Source: Phycisphaerae bacterium
GTDB taxonomy: Bacteria > Chloroflexota > Anaerolineae > 4572-78 > J111
Reading direction: 5' to 3'
NCBI GenBank assembly: GCA_028285035.1
Contig: JANQQF010000106.1
Coordinates: 1-64,000, forward strand
DNA length: 64,000 bases
The notes beneath the pieces are model-generated. The model was not told the DNA's origin and did not search any database. It saw only the letters and a program-made list of their open reading frames with translations. How positions within the stretch are numbered: the stretch's first letter is position 1; each line of letters opens with the position of its first letter. Position numbers and translations under genes: made by a program. Positions 37,745 to 45,888 of the stretch are shown here, one piece after another.

Positions 37745-38746
37745 ATGAAAATTGCTCTGGACGCGATGGGGGGTGATAAAGCGCCGGAGGTGCCAGTACA
37801 TGGGGCGGTTTGGGCCGCTCGTGATTTTGGTATTACGGTCCAACTTGTCGGGCAACCTGATGTAATTGCATCAGAATTGAAAAAACATAAGACAGATGGT
37901 CTTGATTTACCAATAATTGCCGCGAACGATGTCATCGGGATGGATGAACATCCAGCCACCGCAGTTAAAAATAAACCCGACTCTTCAATGGTCGTGGCCT
38001 TGAAATCCGTAAAGTGTGGTGATAGCCAAGCATTTGTTACAGCCGGAAATTCAGGGGGAGCCTTGGCTGCAGCCTTATTTGGCTTAGGTCGTATCAAAGG
38101 CGTGAAACGTCCAGCCCTGAGCACTATTTTTCCGACAAAATCACCACATGGCTACTGCTTTATTCTCGATGCTGGGGCCAATGCTGATGTACGACCAGAG
38201 TATCTGGTCCAATTTGCCCTGATGGGGACCCATTACGCCGATCGAGTTTTACAAATCCCCAAACCACGGGTTGCTTTGCTTTCAACGGGAGAAGAAGAAG
38301 AAAAGGGTAACATGCTCATTCAGGAAGTCACCCCAATGCTCAAGGCCAGCAGTCTCAATTTTATTGGCAATGTCGAAGGAAAAGATATTCCCATTGGTTC
38401 GGCTGATGTCATCGTTACCGATGGCTTTACTGGCAATGTGTTTATCAAAACTGCTGAAGGCGTTGCGGTGATGATTCAAAGAATTCTTGAAGAAGAAATC
38501 CGTGCCCGTCCCTTAGCGATGCTGGGCGCATTTTTAGCTCGAGGGGCTTTTCGGGCGTTACGCAATCAAACTGATTATCGCGAATTTGGGGGAGCCCCTT
38601 TGTTGGGGGTCAATGGTATCGTTATCATCGCCCACGGACGATCTGATCCTTATGCTATTCGCAATGCCATTCGAGTCGCTAAACAGTCAGCCGAAAATGA
38701 CATTGTTCAGATCATTTCAAGTGGGGTTGCAGAGTATCAATCTTGA
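37745..38746 (+). CDS. plsX: Phosphate acyltransferase PlsX
   Basis: 333 aa, the usual length. Converts acyl-ACP to acyl-phosphate, the first step of bacterial phospholipid synthesis. N-terminal ALDAMGGDKAPEVPVHGA, central DSSMVVALKSVKCGDSQAFVTAGNSGG and ILDAGANADVRPEYLVQFALMG, C-terminal EFGGAPLLGVNGIVIIAHGRSD are all diagnostic. Strong GGAGAGGG site before ATG 37745. Overlaps fabF by 4 bp (TTGA), giving a phospholipid/fatty-acid pair. Confidence 0.97.
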   Translation: MKIALDAMGGDKAPEVPVHGAVWAARDFGITVQLVGQPDVIASELKKHKTDGLDLPIIAANDVIGMDEHPATAVKNKPDSSMVVALKSVKCGDSQAFVTAGNSGGALAAALFGLGRIKGVKRPALSTIFPTKSPHGYCFILDAGANADVRPEYLVQFALMGTHYADRVLQIPKPRVALLSTGEEEEKGNMLIQEVTPMLKASSLNFIGNVEGKDIPIGSADVIVTDGFTGNVFIKTAEGVAVMIQRILEEEIRARPLAMLGAFLARGAFRALRNQTDYREFGGAPLLGVNGIVIIAHGRSDPYAIRNAIRVAKQSAENDIVQIISSGVAEYQS

Positions 38747-40032
38747 ACGATCAGCGGGAACGATCAACAGACAACAACGTTAGAGTGGTTATTACCGGAT
38801 TGGGAGCTGTTACTCCCTTAGGGCACAATGTTCAAGACACTTGGGCACAACTAGTTGCCGGAAAATCTGGGACAACCAAAATCACGCTGTTTGATAGCAG
38901 CCATCTTCCCGTACAAATCGCCGCCGAAGTTAAAGCCTTTGACCCGCATCAATATATTCCTCGTAAAGAAGCCAAACGAATGGCCCGCGCCTCCCATTTT
39001 GCGTTGGCAGCCGCCTCTCAAGCGGTTGATGATGCAAACTTGACCTATCCATTTACAGATATTGTGGCCGAAAGAGCAGGAGTTCTGTTAGGCTCTACGA
39101 TGGGCAGTTTTGATAAGGTTGAACAGGGTTATCGTGAATATAAAATGGGATTAAGCCGTGTTTCACCCTTTTCCCTAACGATGTCAGCCCCCAATCTATC
39201 CACCTTCTTTGTTTGTACCCGATTTAATGCGCTCGGTTATACCAATACCATAACGACCGCCTGCTCATCAGGAACTGTCGCCATTGCTGAGGCAGCTGAG
39301 GTCATCAAACGGGGGCGATGCGATGTGATGCTGGCTGGCGGAACTGAGGGTAATATCAACGAAACTACACTCGTCGGCTTCATCGCGATGCAAGCCTTAT
39401 CCACCCGAAATGATACACCTGAGCAAGCTTCACGCCCATTTGAGGCCCACCGTGATGGATTCGTATTAGGGGAAGGGTCGACCTTTTTAGTCCTTGAACG
39501 TCTGGAACACGCATTAGATCGTGGGGCAAAAATTTATGCAGAAATTCTAGGCAGTGCCCACTCCTCTGACACATATCACATTATTGCCCCTGACCCAGAA
39601 GCGAGGGCCGCTATTCGAACGATGCGCTGGGCCTTACAAGATGCAGCTGTGTCACCAGAAGAGGTTGATTACATTAACGCCCACGCCGCCAGCACGCCGC
39701 TGGGAGATGCCACGGAAACTTTTGGGATCAAGGGCCTATTTGGCGAACAAGCCTATAAAATTCCCATTAGCGCCACCAAAAGTATGGTGGGGCACTCCTT
39801 TGGCTCAGCGGGTGCGCTTGAGGTGCTAAGTTGCGTCAAAGCCATAGAAACAGGTATTATCCATCCCACAATTAATTATGAAACCCAGGATCCGGCCTGT
39901 GATTTGGATTATGTGCCGAATGAAGCACGCTATCAATCGGCCAATATTGTTTTATCCAACTCATTTGGCTTGGGTGGGCAAAATTCTTGTTTAGTTTTAG
40001 GAAAATATCAGCACAATGAAAACTATTCTTAA
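38743..40032 (+). CDS. fabF: Beta-ketoacyl-ACP synthase II (FabF)
   Basis: 429 aa condensing enzyme of fatty-acid elongation. The thiolase fold has nucleophile Cys in TTACSSGTVAIAEAAEV and the two histidines in NAHAASTPLGDATE and KSMVGHSFGSAGALEV; the N-terminus is VVITGLGAVTPLGHNV. TTG 38743 overlapping the plsX stop is used as start, although GTG about 39 bp later would also give a normal N-terminus. Slightly different from housekeeping FabF in lacking an acpP neighbour. Confidence 0.95.
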   Translation: MNDQRERSTDNNVRVVITGLGAVTPLGHNVQDTWAQLVAGKSGTTKITLFDSSHLPVQIAAEVKAFDPHQYIPRKEAKRMARASHFALAAASQAVDDANLTYPFTDIVAERAGVLLGSTMGSFDKVEQGYREYKMGLSRVSPFSLTMSAPNLSTFFVCTRFNALGYTNTITTACSSGTVAIAEAAEVIKRGRCDVMLAGGTEGNINETTLVGFIAMQALSTRNDTPEQASRPFEAHRDGFVLGEGSTFLVLERLEHALDRGAKIYAEILGSAHSSDTYHIIAPDPEARAAIRTMRWALQDAAVSPEEVDYINAHAASTPLGDATETFGIKGLFGEQAYKIPISATKSMVGHSFGSAGALEVLSCVKAIETGIIHPTINYETQDPACDLDYVPNEARYQSANIVLSNSFGLGGQNSCLVLGKYQHNENYS

Positions 40033-40735
40033 TACAGAACTGCTTGAAAATCGATCAAAGTGGGCCAAACGGATCGCCCCCCTAACCATGCTCTTTTTAT
40101 TCGGGGGGTTGATTACCAACTTCATGAGTTTCAATCGGCCTGAGCTATTACAGTATACTGTGGCGTTGTTAGCGGTTGGATTCTTACTGTCAATTGTAAG
40201 TTCCTACCTCGTCAACAACTGGGTGCGTGAACCACGTACCGATCAAGCGATTGCAACCACACTCAAAAAATTCGGCAATGATTTTGTTGTTTTCAATTAC
40301 ACCTCTGTTGCCCATCATATTTTACTGACTCCAACCCGACTTTACGTGATGATTGTGAAGCGACAAGATGGTGAATTTGATATTAAGGACCGACGTGTCA
40401 GTAGAAAGTTCTCTTTTATTCGCGTTCTACGTTTTTTTGCTGAAGAGGGAATGGGAGCGCCAATTAGTGAGGCGCTGAGCAGTGCCCATAAATTGAAAAA
40501 GTTGCTTGAAAAAAAGTTACCCGCCACAGATATCCCCGAAATTGAGCCAATTCTTCTGTTTAGTCATAAAGATGCCCAACTTAACCGCAACAATCCAGCA
40601 ATTTCAGTATTTAATACCGCCGAGCTAAAAGTTCATCTGCACGAAACGAATCGCAAAAAGATCATCACCCCTGAGCTTCGCAAAACGTTGATCGAGCTAT
40701 TAGGAAACGGCCACCCAGAAGTCAAAATGAAGTAA
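40016..40735 (+). CDS. Two-helix membrane protein with NERD-like domain
   Basis: 239 aa; overlaps the fabF end by 17 bp. Two N-terminal helices (APLTMLFLFGGLITNF and YTVALLAVGFLLSIVSSYL) precede a soluble domain. The segment NYTSVAHHILLTPTRLYVMIVKRQDGEFDI resembles the core beta-hairpin of nuclease-related NERD proteins, and EPILLFSHKDAQL resembles their later strand (weak match). The catalytic residues of the fold cannot be assigned with confidence, so nuclease activity is doubtful. Confidence 0.6.
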   Translation: MKTILNTELLENRSKWAKRIAPLTMLFLFGGLITNFMSFNRPELLQYTVALLAVGFLLSIVSSYLVNNWVREPRTDQAIATTLKKFGNDFVVFNYTSVAHHILLTPTRLYVMIVKRQDGEFDIKDRRVSRKFSFIRVLRFFAEEGMGAPISEALSSAHKLKKLLEKKLPATDIPEIEPILLFSHKDAQLNRNNPAISVFNTAELKVHLHETNRKKIITPELRKTLIELLGNGHPEVKMK

Positions 40736-40816
40736 ATCAGAGAAATTGTTCAAAACAGCAAATATCTGCCATAATATTATTGACATAACAAATATTAGTG
40801 GCTGATTTATGCAGGT

Positions 40817-40856
40817 GGGCGTTAAGTTATCTGATAACATAGCCTTACTTACGCCC
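40817..40856. promoter_or_regulatory. Nested hairpin upstream of the modular surface protein
   Basis: An outer near-perfect pair GTGGGCGT-TAAG / CTTACGCCC-AAC encloses a perfect inner GTTATC-T-GATAAC. About 105 bp before ATG 40961. It could be a leader structure or operator; no known riboswitch is recognised. Confidence 0.35.
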
Positions 40857-40960
40857 AACTGTACTCGTTTGTTAGAACTACGACATTTGTGAACGTAATT
40901 CTAAATGTTTTTTCTTTTACGCTTCAGGAATGTCTGAAATAGATGAAAGAGGTTTAAGTC

Positions 40961-42340
40961 ATGGCATTTAATCATCAACAATACAACGATCGCTATATTC
41001 AAGCGGCAAAAGAAGGCTCACCCCCAGATAATGATGCAGCCAGTTATGGCGTGCGGATCACCGAGGCGAATGTCGCCGACGGGGAAACCTATTGGCGTAT
41101 CATCGGTATACACCACTTACTTCCACGCGAGAACTTTAGCAATCATCATGTATACATTGACGCCTTGGATGAAAATGGGCAGCGTATCAAAAACCCCAAT
41201 GCTTTTGCTGGTTGGACCTGGGAGGGGCGTCAGGGTCATGAACGAGCAGATCCTGTGCCTTTGGATAAACCTGATTGGGAAGCAGGAGCCAATATCTCAA
41301 TGCATTTTGGCCAAAAATTATCTGTTTGGATTAAAGGCACCCATCGTGATGGGAATGATAAAAGTGACCGAGCCGAGGGTATTCACACCGCCCACCCTGA
41401 TGAACCTTTACCCGATGGCTCAATGCTCAATACCCTAGGCCATCATTCATTCTATGTTGTCTTTCAACGCACCACGAAAAAGGCTGCAGTCACCGTAACG
41501 ACGGGATCAATTAGCGGCAAAGTTCAGCGGGGTGAGGACAAATCAATTCGACTGATTCAAAACAACCGGGTTGTCTCACGACAACAGATCGGTCCCACCG
41601 AGCAGTATCGTTTTGATGGGCTTACCATGGGCACCTATCGCGTTGATATTCCCGGGACAACCCTCGCTCGACATATCCGTCTAGATGAGTCAAACACTGA
41701 TGTAACGCTCAATTTAGCGCTGCCATTACCCACGAGCAGCACCATCATTGGACAAATTCGTAATGGGGCAGGTCGCATTCTGATCTTAGTTCGAGGCCGA
41801 AGCATTATCGCCCGCGCCCCTTTGTCGGCCACCGGAGAATTTCGGTTCCAAAATCTAGGAGCCGGCACCTATTCGGTCTTAGTTTATAACACAAATGTGA
41901 GACAAGATAATATCGTCTTAGATGGAGCCAACACCCAAACGCTTAATCTAGCGCTCCCTGATCCCACACCAAAACCTCAACCTGAACCTGACCCAAAGCC
42001 AGAGCCTAAACCTGATCCAGACCCAGATCCTAACGCAGGCTCGCAATCTAGCAAAATAATTGATCACTATTTGCTCTTTGGGCCGATGGGTATACGCGGG
42101 AGACAAACGAATTTACTCCTTGCGACCGATTATATTCTCAAATTTTCACCAACCATCGGCTTTGATGTGGATGAGGCCAAACGAGCCAAACAAGTGACAA
42201 TCATTGGTGAAGGTATCAGCCAGGCTCAACTTCAAGCCATCCGATCAGCAAACAGTGAAGTCGAGGTCATCACCGGAGATGCCTATGATATTGAAGCTGT
42301 CTTGACCGCAAGAATTCTCAATGGGCGCGCCTTTGGATGA
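40961..42340 (+). CDS. Modular beta-sandwich protein of unknown function
   Basis: 459 aa without an obvious signal peptide. N-terminal domain (about 1-175) has a conserved-looking pattern (YGVRITEANVADGETYWRII, HHVYIDALDE, WTWEGRQGH, HTAHPDEPLPDG, GHHSFYVVFQRT) that I associate with an uncharacterised module in Chloroflexota proteins, some linked to lysozyme-like enzymes (from memory, unverified). Then two prealbumin/carboxypeptidase-regulatory-like repeats (about 185-335), a PKP/DPDP-rich linker, and a C-terminal domain (LLFGPMGIRGRQTNLLLATDYILKFS, VTIIGEGISQ) that looks cell-wall or partner binding. Stop overlaps the next gene by ATGA. Confidence 0.65.
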   Translation: MAFNHQQYNDRYIQAAKEGSPPDNDAASYGVRITEANVADGETYWRIIGIHHLLPRENFSNHHVYIDALDENGQRIKNPNAFAGWTWEGRQGHERADPVPLDKPDWEAGANISMHFGQKLSVWIKGTHRDGNDKSDRAEGIHTAHPDEPLPDGSMLNTLGHHSFYVVFQRTTKKAAVTVTTGSISGKVQRGEDKSIRLIQNNRVVSRQQIGPTEQYRFDGLTMGTYRVDIPGTTLARHIRLDESNTDVTLNLALPLPTSSTIIGQIRNGAGRILILVRGRSIIARAPLSATGEFRFQNLGAGTYSVLVYNTNVRQDNIVLDGANTQTLNLALPDPTPKPQPEPDPKPEPKPDPDPDPNAGSQSSKIIDHYLLFGPMGIRGRQTNLLLATDYILKFSPTIGFDVDEAKRAKQVTIIGEGISQAQLQAIRSANSEVEVITGDAYDIEAVLTARILNGRAFG

Positions 42341-44769
42341 ACCTCATCACTCTCGTCATCATAGCTATTCTATGGGGCGGGTTATTCATTATTACCCATC
42401 GGTGGGGTAAAACATCATCGCTAAGCTATGCCCCGTTTGTGGCAGAAATGATTGCCGCTACGGGGTTGTTAGCGTTAGCTACAGTCGGCTTCTTTTGGCA
42501 GGTGTTGCTTACCCAACAAGCCTGGATGCCAGCCGGAGGGGGCGATTTAGCCCCTTTTCTCTACCCAAATTACTATTTTGCCGCACAACATCTGCGTGAA
42601 GGAACAATTCCCCTTTGGAATCCACACCTCTACAGCGGTACTCCCTTCGCCGCCGATATTCAATCAGGGCTGTTCTATCCGATCAATTGGCTCGTTTTCT
42701 TTCTCGTTCCTGAACTAACCTTTGAATGGCTAGAGTATCTGGCCATTTTTCATTTCTGGCTCGCCGGGGCATTGATGTATCTTTGTCTCCGACTCCTGGT
42801 CCTGCCCATCGGCCCACAGTCGCTATCCCCCTACGCCGCTTTTTTTGGGGCCATCGCCTTTGAATTTAGTGACTTGTTTATTGTGCATTTTGGCAACTTA
42901 AATATGATTGCGGTCGCAGCTTGGTTGCCTCTAATTTTCTTACTCTACCATCACAGCCTCATACGACGCAGCTATGGTTTAGCCGCCGCCAGCGGGGCAG
43001 TCTTGGCCATAGCCACCCTAGCTGGACACATCCAAATCACCCTGTTTATTCTACTTACCCTGGGACTATACACGCTCTATGTTCTACGAGAATCGTTTTA
43101 CGATTTGTTTCAGTGGCTATCAAAGAATAGTGGCTCAACAAAAAGTTCGCTCGCTGAATTGACTCAAAACATTTATCCTCCCATAGTTTCACTCGCCATT
43201 GCCCTTGTCATCACCATCGCCTTGTCTGCCTTGCTTTTCTTTCCAGCCTACGAAATGAGCCAATACACTCCCCGGGCTGAATTACCTTACGCCGAAGCCG
43301 CGCAATTTTCCCTGCATCCGGCCAAGCTCGTTGGATTATTGGTGCCCAACTACTTTGGCCGCGACCCCGCCTTGCATTGGGGGCCGTGGGACCGGGTTGA
43401 AACAGGCTACATCGGCCTCATCACCCTAATGGTCGCTTTATTTGGAGCCATTCTATCGCCACGCACGCTCAAATACTTTTTTATTGGCCTAGCGATTTTA
43501 GCCCTGCTTCTGGCAATGGGAGGCTATAGCATCGTGCACGGCTGGCTCTATGCCACACTGCCTGCGTTTGACCAACTTCGGGCACCAGCTCGTTTTATTT
43601 TATTGATGAATTTTGCCCTGGCTGGATTGGCCGCCTTCGGGGTGCATCAGGTGATGCACCTGTCAGAAGAAAAACGCCGCGTATTGGGACAGCTGCTAAA
43701 GCCATTGAGTTGGGCTTTAGGCGGGTTAATTATCGTGGCCGCACCTTTGAGTTATTTCGCCGTCCTCGTTACCCAAGATCGTAATCGAGCCATCTTTGAT
43801 CGAGCTACGGGAGCAGCTACTGGGGTTGCCATATTCGCCATCTTTTCCATTGCTTCGCTGATCACATTACACCTAATCAATAATCGGCGGCTACGCAAAT
43901 GGTCTGCGGGAACCACGCTTATCATCATTCTAGCCCTTGATCTATTTACCCTCGGCTCAAATGTTGATGTCGGGCACACGGACCCGACCTTATCTTTTAA
44001 CCATCCAGAGGCCATTGAATTTCTCAAAAATGATGAGGCACTTTTCCGCATCGAGGTGACCACTGATATTTGGCATTTATGGCAGCCAGACACAGGCCTA
44101 TTGCACGGCCTTGATGATGTTTGGGGCTTGTATAATCCGCTGACTCTAGCCGACACCACCCTCTACTGGAGCGGGGCTCCACCACGAAATAGCGGACGGT
44201 ACAATTTTTTGGGTGTCAAATACATCATCGCCAGCAAGGCTGGAGCACCAGCTGATGGCAACATCGTACCGGTTTTTGATGGGGATCCTGGGGTGAACAT
44301 TTATCTCAACCAAGACGCGATGGTCCGCGCCTCATTTGTGGGGAAAACGCAGGTTGTAGCTGATCACGATGCGGCCTGGGAGGCCATTCGAGCTGATGAT
44401 TTTGATCCGACCACAATGGTTGTACTTGAGGACGGGCAAGCCCTCGACAATAATCCAACTGCTTCTCTCGAAATATGGCAGTACGATCTACATGAGGTCA
44501 CCATCCGCGTTGAGACCGACCAACCCGGTTATCTCGTCATTCCCGACGCCTACTACCCCGGCTGGAACGCTACCGTCAGTAACCAACCCGCCACCATCGA
44601 ACGCGCCAACTACGCCTTTCGTGCTGTTTACGTCCCCGAGGGACAGCACGTCGTCAAATTCATATTTGCCCCGCTTATTTGGCGAGTCGGCTTGATTGTC
44701 AGTGGTGTAACGCTGGTCGGGTTGATTGTGTGGGCTGGGTTAGCATTCAACGGATCTAAACAGAAGTAA
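42337..44769 (+). CDS. YfhO-like multi-helix membrane protein (GT-C type)
   Basis: 810 aa with about 13 membrane helices and a C-terminal soluble beta domain (QPGYLVIPDAYYPGWNATVSNQPATIERANYAFRAVYVPEGQHVVKFIF). The first extracytoplasmic loop (GGGDLAPFLYPNYYFAAQHLREGTIPLWNPHLYSGTPF, in part) is the characteristic YfhO/GT-C signature with an acidic catalytic-type residue. Probably moves sugars from a lipid carrier onto envelope polymers. Translationally coupled to the upstream modular protein. Confidence 0.85.
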   Translation: MNLITLVIIAILWGGLFIITHRWGKTSSLSYAPFVAEMIAATGLLALATVGFFWQVLLTQQAWMPAGGGDLAPFLYPNYYFAAQHLREGTIPLWNPHLYSGTPFAADIQSGLFYPINWLVFFLVPELTFEWLEYLAIFHFWLAGALMYLCLRLLVLPIGPQSLSPYAAFFGAIAFEFSDLFIVHFGNLNMIAVAAWLPLIFLLYHHSLIRRSYGLAAASGAVLAIATLAGHIQITLFILLTLGLYTLYVLRESFYDLFQWLSKNSGSTKSSLAELTQNIYPPIVSLAIALVITIALSALLFFPAYEMSQYTPRAELPYAEAAQFSLHPAKLVGLLVPNYFGRDPALHWGPWDRVETGYIGLITLMVALFGAILSPRTLKYFFIGLAILALLLAMGGYSIVHGWLYATLPAFDQLRAPARFILLMNFALAGLAAFGVHQVMHLSEEKRRVLGQLLKPLSWALGGLIIVAAPLSYFAVLVTQDRNRAIFDRATGAATGVAIFAIFSIASLITLHLINNRRLRKWSAGTTLIIILALDLFTLGSNVDVGHTDPTLSFNHPEAIEFLKNDEALFRIEVTTDIWHLWQPDTGLLHGLDDVWGLYNPLTLADTTLYWSGAPPRNSGRYNFLGVKYIIASKAGAPADGNIVPVFDGDPGVNIYLNQDAMVRASFVGKTQVVADHDAAWEAIRADDFDPTTMVVLEDGQALDNNPTASLEIWQYDLHEVTIRVETDQPGYLVIPDAYYPGWNATVSNQPATIERANYAFRAVYVPEGQHVVKFIFAPLIWRVGLIVSGVTLVGLIVWAGLAFNGSKQK

Positions 44770-44811
44770 AATTTCAAAATTTCTACGTGCGCATCTATCT
44801 CACAATAAAAA

Positions 44812-44826
44812 TTTGATATAATCAAA
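44812..44826. promoter_or_regulatory. Operator 1 of the XRE-cupin gene
   Basis: Perfect palindrome TTTGAT-ATA-ATCAAA, 8 bp upstream of the -35 box. Paired with the identical-pattern site at 44872-44886, 60 bp centre to centre. Confidence 0.65.
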
Positions 44827-44834
44827 AAATTCAT

Positions 44835-44862
44835 TTGACAAATCATTTTTTCGCTTTATAAT
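44835..44862 (+). promoter_or_regulatory. Near-consensus sigma-70 promoter
   Basis: -35 TTGACA (44835-44840), 16-bp spacer, -10 TATAAT (44857-44862). Drives the XRE-cupin gene from about 44869. Confidence 0.8.
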
Positions 44863-44871
44863 GCAAAAAAT

Positions 44872-44886
44872 TTTGATCACATCAAA
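44872..44886. promoter_or_regulatory. Operator 2 of the XRE-cupin gene
   Basis: Perfect palindrome TTTGAT-CAC-ATCAAA overlapping the expected transcription start, where binding would block initiation. Confidence 0.65.
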
Positions 44887-44910
44887 TTTATAATTACCTA
44901 TAAAATTTGG

Positions 44911-45522
44911 ATGACTATGACAGTTTCATCTTCAACAACCACAGCCTTTTCGTTAGGAAGCAAAATTCGATCACAGCGTAAAGCGCGAGGTCTTACCTTA
45001 GCAGAACTGGCCGAATCTTGTGAAATCTCCCCTTCTTTTCTTAGTCAAATCGAGCGCGATCAAGCGAACCCTTCAGTCGCTACGCTACACACTATCGCCA
45101 ACACTTTTGGTCTACCCCTTGCCTCCTTCTTTGAAGCACCAAATCAACAACAAAATGGTCAGACCCAACCCAAACCCGAAACTGTAGCAAAAGTTACCCG
45201 AGCCAACCGTCGTAAAGCTCTGTTATATCCCGGCTCTGGGATCGTCAATGAATTATTGACCCCTGATTTAAAGGGGGAGCTGCAAATGATGTGGGTTGTC
45301 ATTCCGCCTGGAGCAGATACGGGCGATGAACCCTTAGTTCATGAGGGCGAAGAGTGCGGCTTGATTTTACAAGGTGAGGTTGAAATTTGGGTAGGGGATG
45401 AGCATTACATATTAGGGCCGGGTGATGCAATTTACCACAAAAGTACGGTACCCCATCGAAGTCGAAACATTGGTGAGGTTGACGTTATTGTTGTAGTAGC
45501 AATTACACCCCCTTCATTTTGA
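44911..45522 (+). CDS. XRE-family regulator with C-terminal cupin
   Basis: 203 aa. N-terminal helix-turn-helix (about 12-65): LGSKIRSQRKARGLTLAELAE and SPSFLSQIERDQANPSVATLHTIAN. C-terminal cupin_2 barrel (about 120-200) with GEECGLILQGEVEIWVGDEHYILGPGDAIY and PHRSRN. The same layout as PuuR-type repressors, which sense small metabolites through the cupin. Two matching palindromes bracket its promoter, so autoregulation is likely. ATG at 44911 or 44917; no strong ribosome site. Confidence 0.92.
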   Translation: MTMTVSSSTTTAFSLGSKIRSQRKARGLTLAELAESCEISPSFLSQIERDQANPSVATLHTIANTFGLPLASFFEAPNQQQNGQTQPKPETVAKVTRANRRKALLYPGSGIVNELLTPDLKGELQMMWVVIPPGADTGDEPLVHEGEECGLILQGEVEIWVGDEHYILGPGDAIYHKSTVPHRSRNIGEVDVIVVVAITPPSF

Positions 45523-45526
45523 AGGT

Positions 45527-45560
45527 CCCTTCACTAATGAAGGCCCTTCATTAGTGAGGG
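45527..45560 (+). terminator. Terminator of the XRE-cupin gene
   Basis: A long stem (CCCTTCACTAATGAAGG with its near-perfect complement, one bulge) just after the stop codon, followed by TAAAAAATAA rather than a T-run. Confidence 0.55.
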
Positions 45561-45603
45561 TAAAAAATAATATTCAGTCGATCAACGCATTTATAGATTG
45601 ATC

Positions 45604-45681
45604 AAAAAAAAGACCGTCTCAGTCCGGGTCCAAGCGTACAGAGACGGTCAGACAGTCACCTTTTATCAGGTGGTCGTGTCC
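45604..45681 (-). ncRNA. Candidate free-standing small RNA, about 78 nt
   Basis: On the minus strand a promoter (45688-45716) is followed by a short transcript. It has a hairpin CACCT/AGGTG, then a perfect 9-bp stem GACCGTCTC / GAGACGGTC (45612-45620 and 45641-45649) with a 20-base loop containing GGACCCGGAC, then eight T residues (complement of 45604-45611). That is a textbook intrinsic terminator. No gene follows on this strand, so it is not a leader: it lies between two plus-strand genes and points at the 3' end of the XRE-cupin gene. I do not match it to a known family. Confidence 0.6.
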
Positions 45682-45687
45682 GTTGTG

Positions 45688-45716
45688 ATTTTAGCATAAT
45701 GGGAATCGCTCGGCAA
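45688..45716 (-). promoter_or_regulatory. Promoter of the small RNA
   Basis: Minus strand: -35 TTGCCG (45711-45716), 17-bp spacer, -10 TAAAAT (45688-45693). Predicted start near 45681. Confidence 0.55.
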
Positions 45717-45841
45717 CAAAAGTAGGTATTAAAGGCTACTATGTTGTGGATTTGTTGCTTCTCAAAATGTCTTCACCTCTAAAACAATCCTCGGATACGA
45801 CAATTAAATATAGTTATATTCAACTTGTTTTGTGATGCATG

Positions 45842-45856
45842 AGATCATTATGATCT
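45842..45856. promoter_or_regulatory. Palindrome overlapping the -10 of the decarboxylase gene
   Basis: AGATCAT-T-ATGATCT is a perfect palindrome around one base, 33 bp before the ATG. It overlaps a -10-like TATGAT preceded at 18 bp by TTGTTT. A different sequence from the TTTGAT/ATCAAA pair, so perhaps a second regulator. Confidence 0.45.
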
Positions 45857-45888
45857 ACTATGATTCTTATTTTGCTTTGAGGTAATTC

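Larger units (their letters stand above)
45523..45888. other. Intergenic region with small RNA and TPP-gene leader
   Basis: 366 bp. Contains the XRE-cupin terminator, a minus-strand small RNA candidate with its own promoter, an inverted repeat GCAACAAA/TTTGTTGC (45713-45758) enclosing AGTAG/CTACT, a short AATATA-GT-TATATT palindrome (45807-45820), and a palindrome just before the decarboxylase gene. Confidence 0.7.

Noticed and set aside
37640..37855. Minus-strand frame ending in a CxxC-like tail near plsX
   Set aside because: Mostly antisense to plsX; no ribosome site; the cysteine pair appears by chance in the leader region.
45604..45681. The hairpin pair as a leader riboswitch for a gene
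   Set aside because: No gene follows on the minus strand and the plus-strand reading lacks a T-tract, so a free-standing RNA or terminator fits better.
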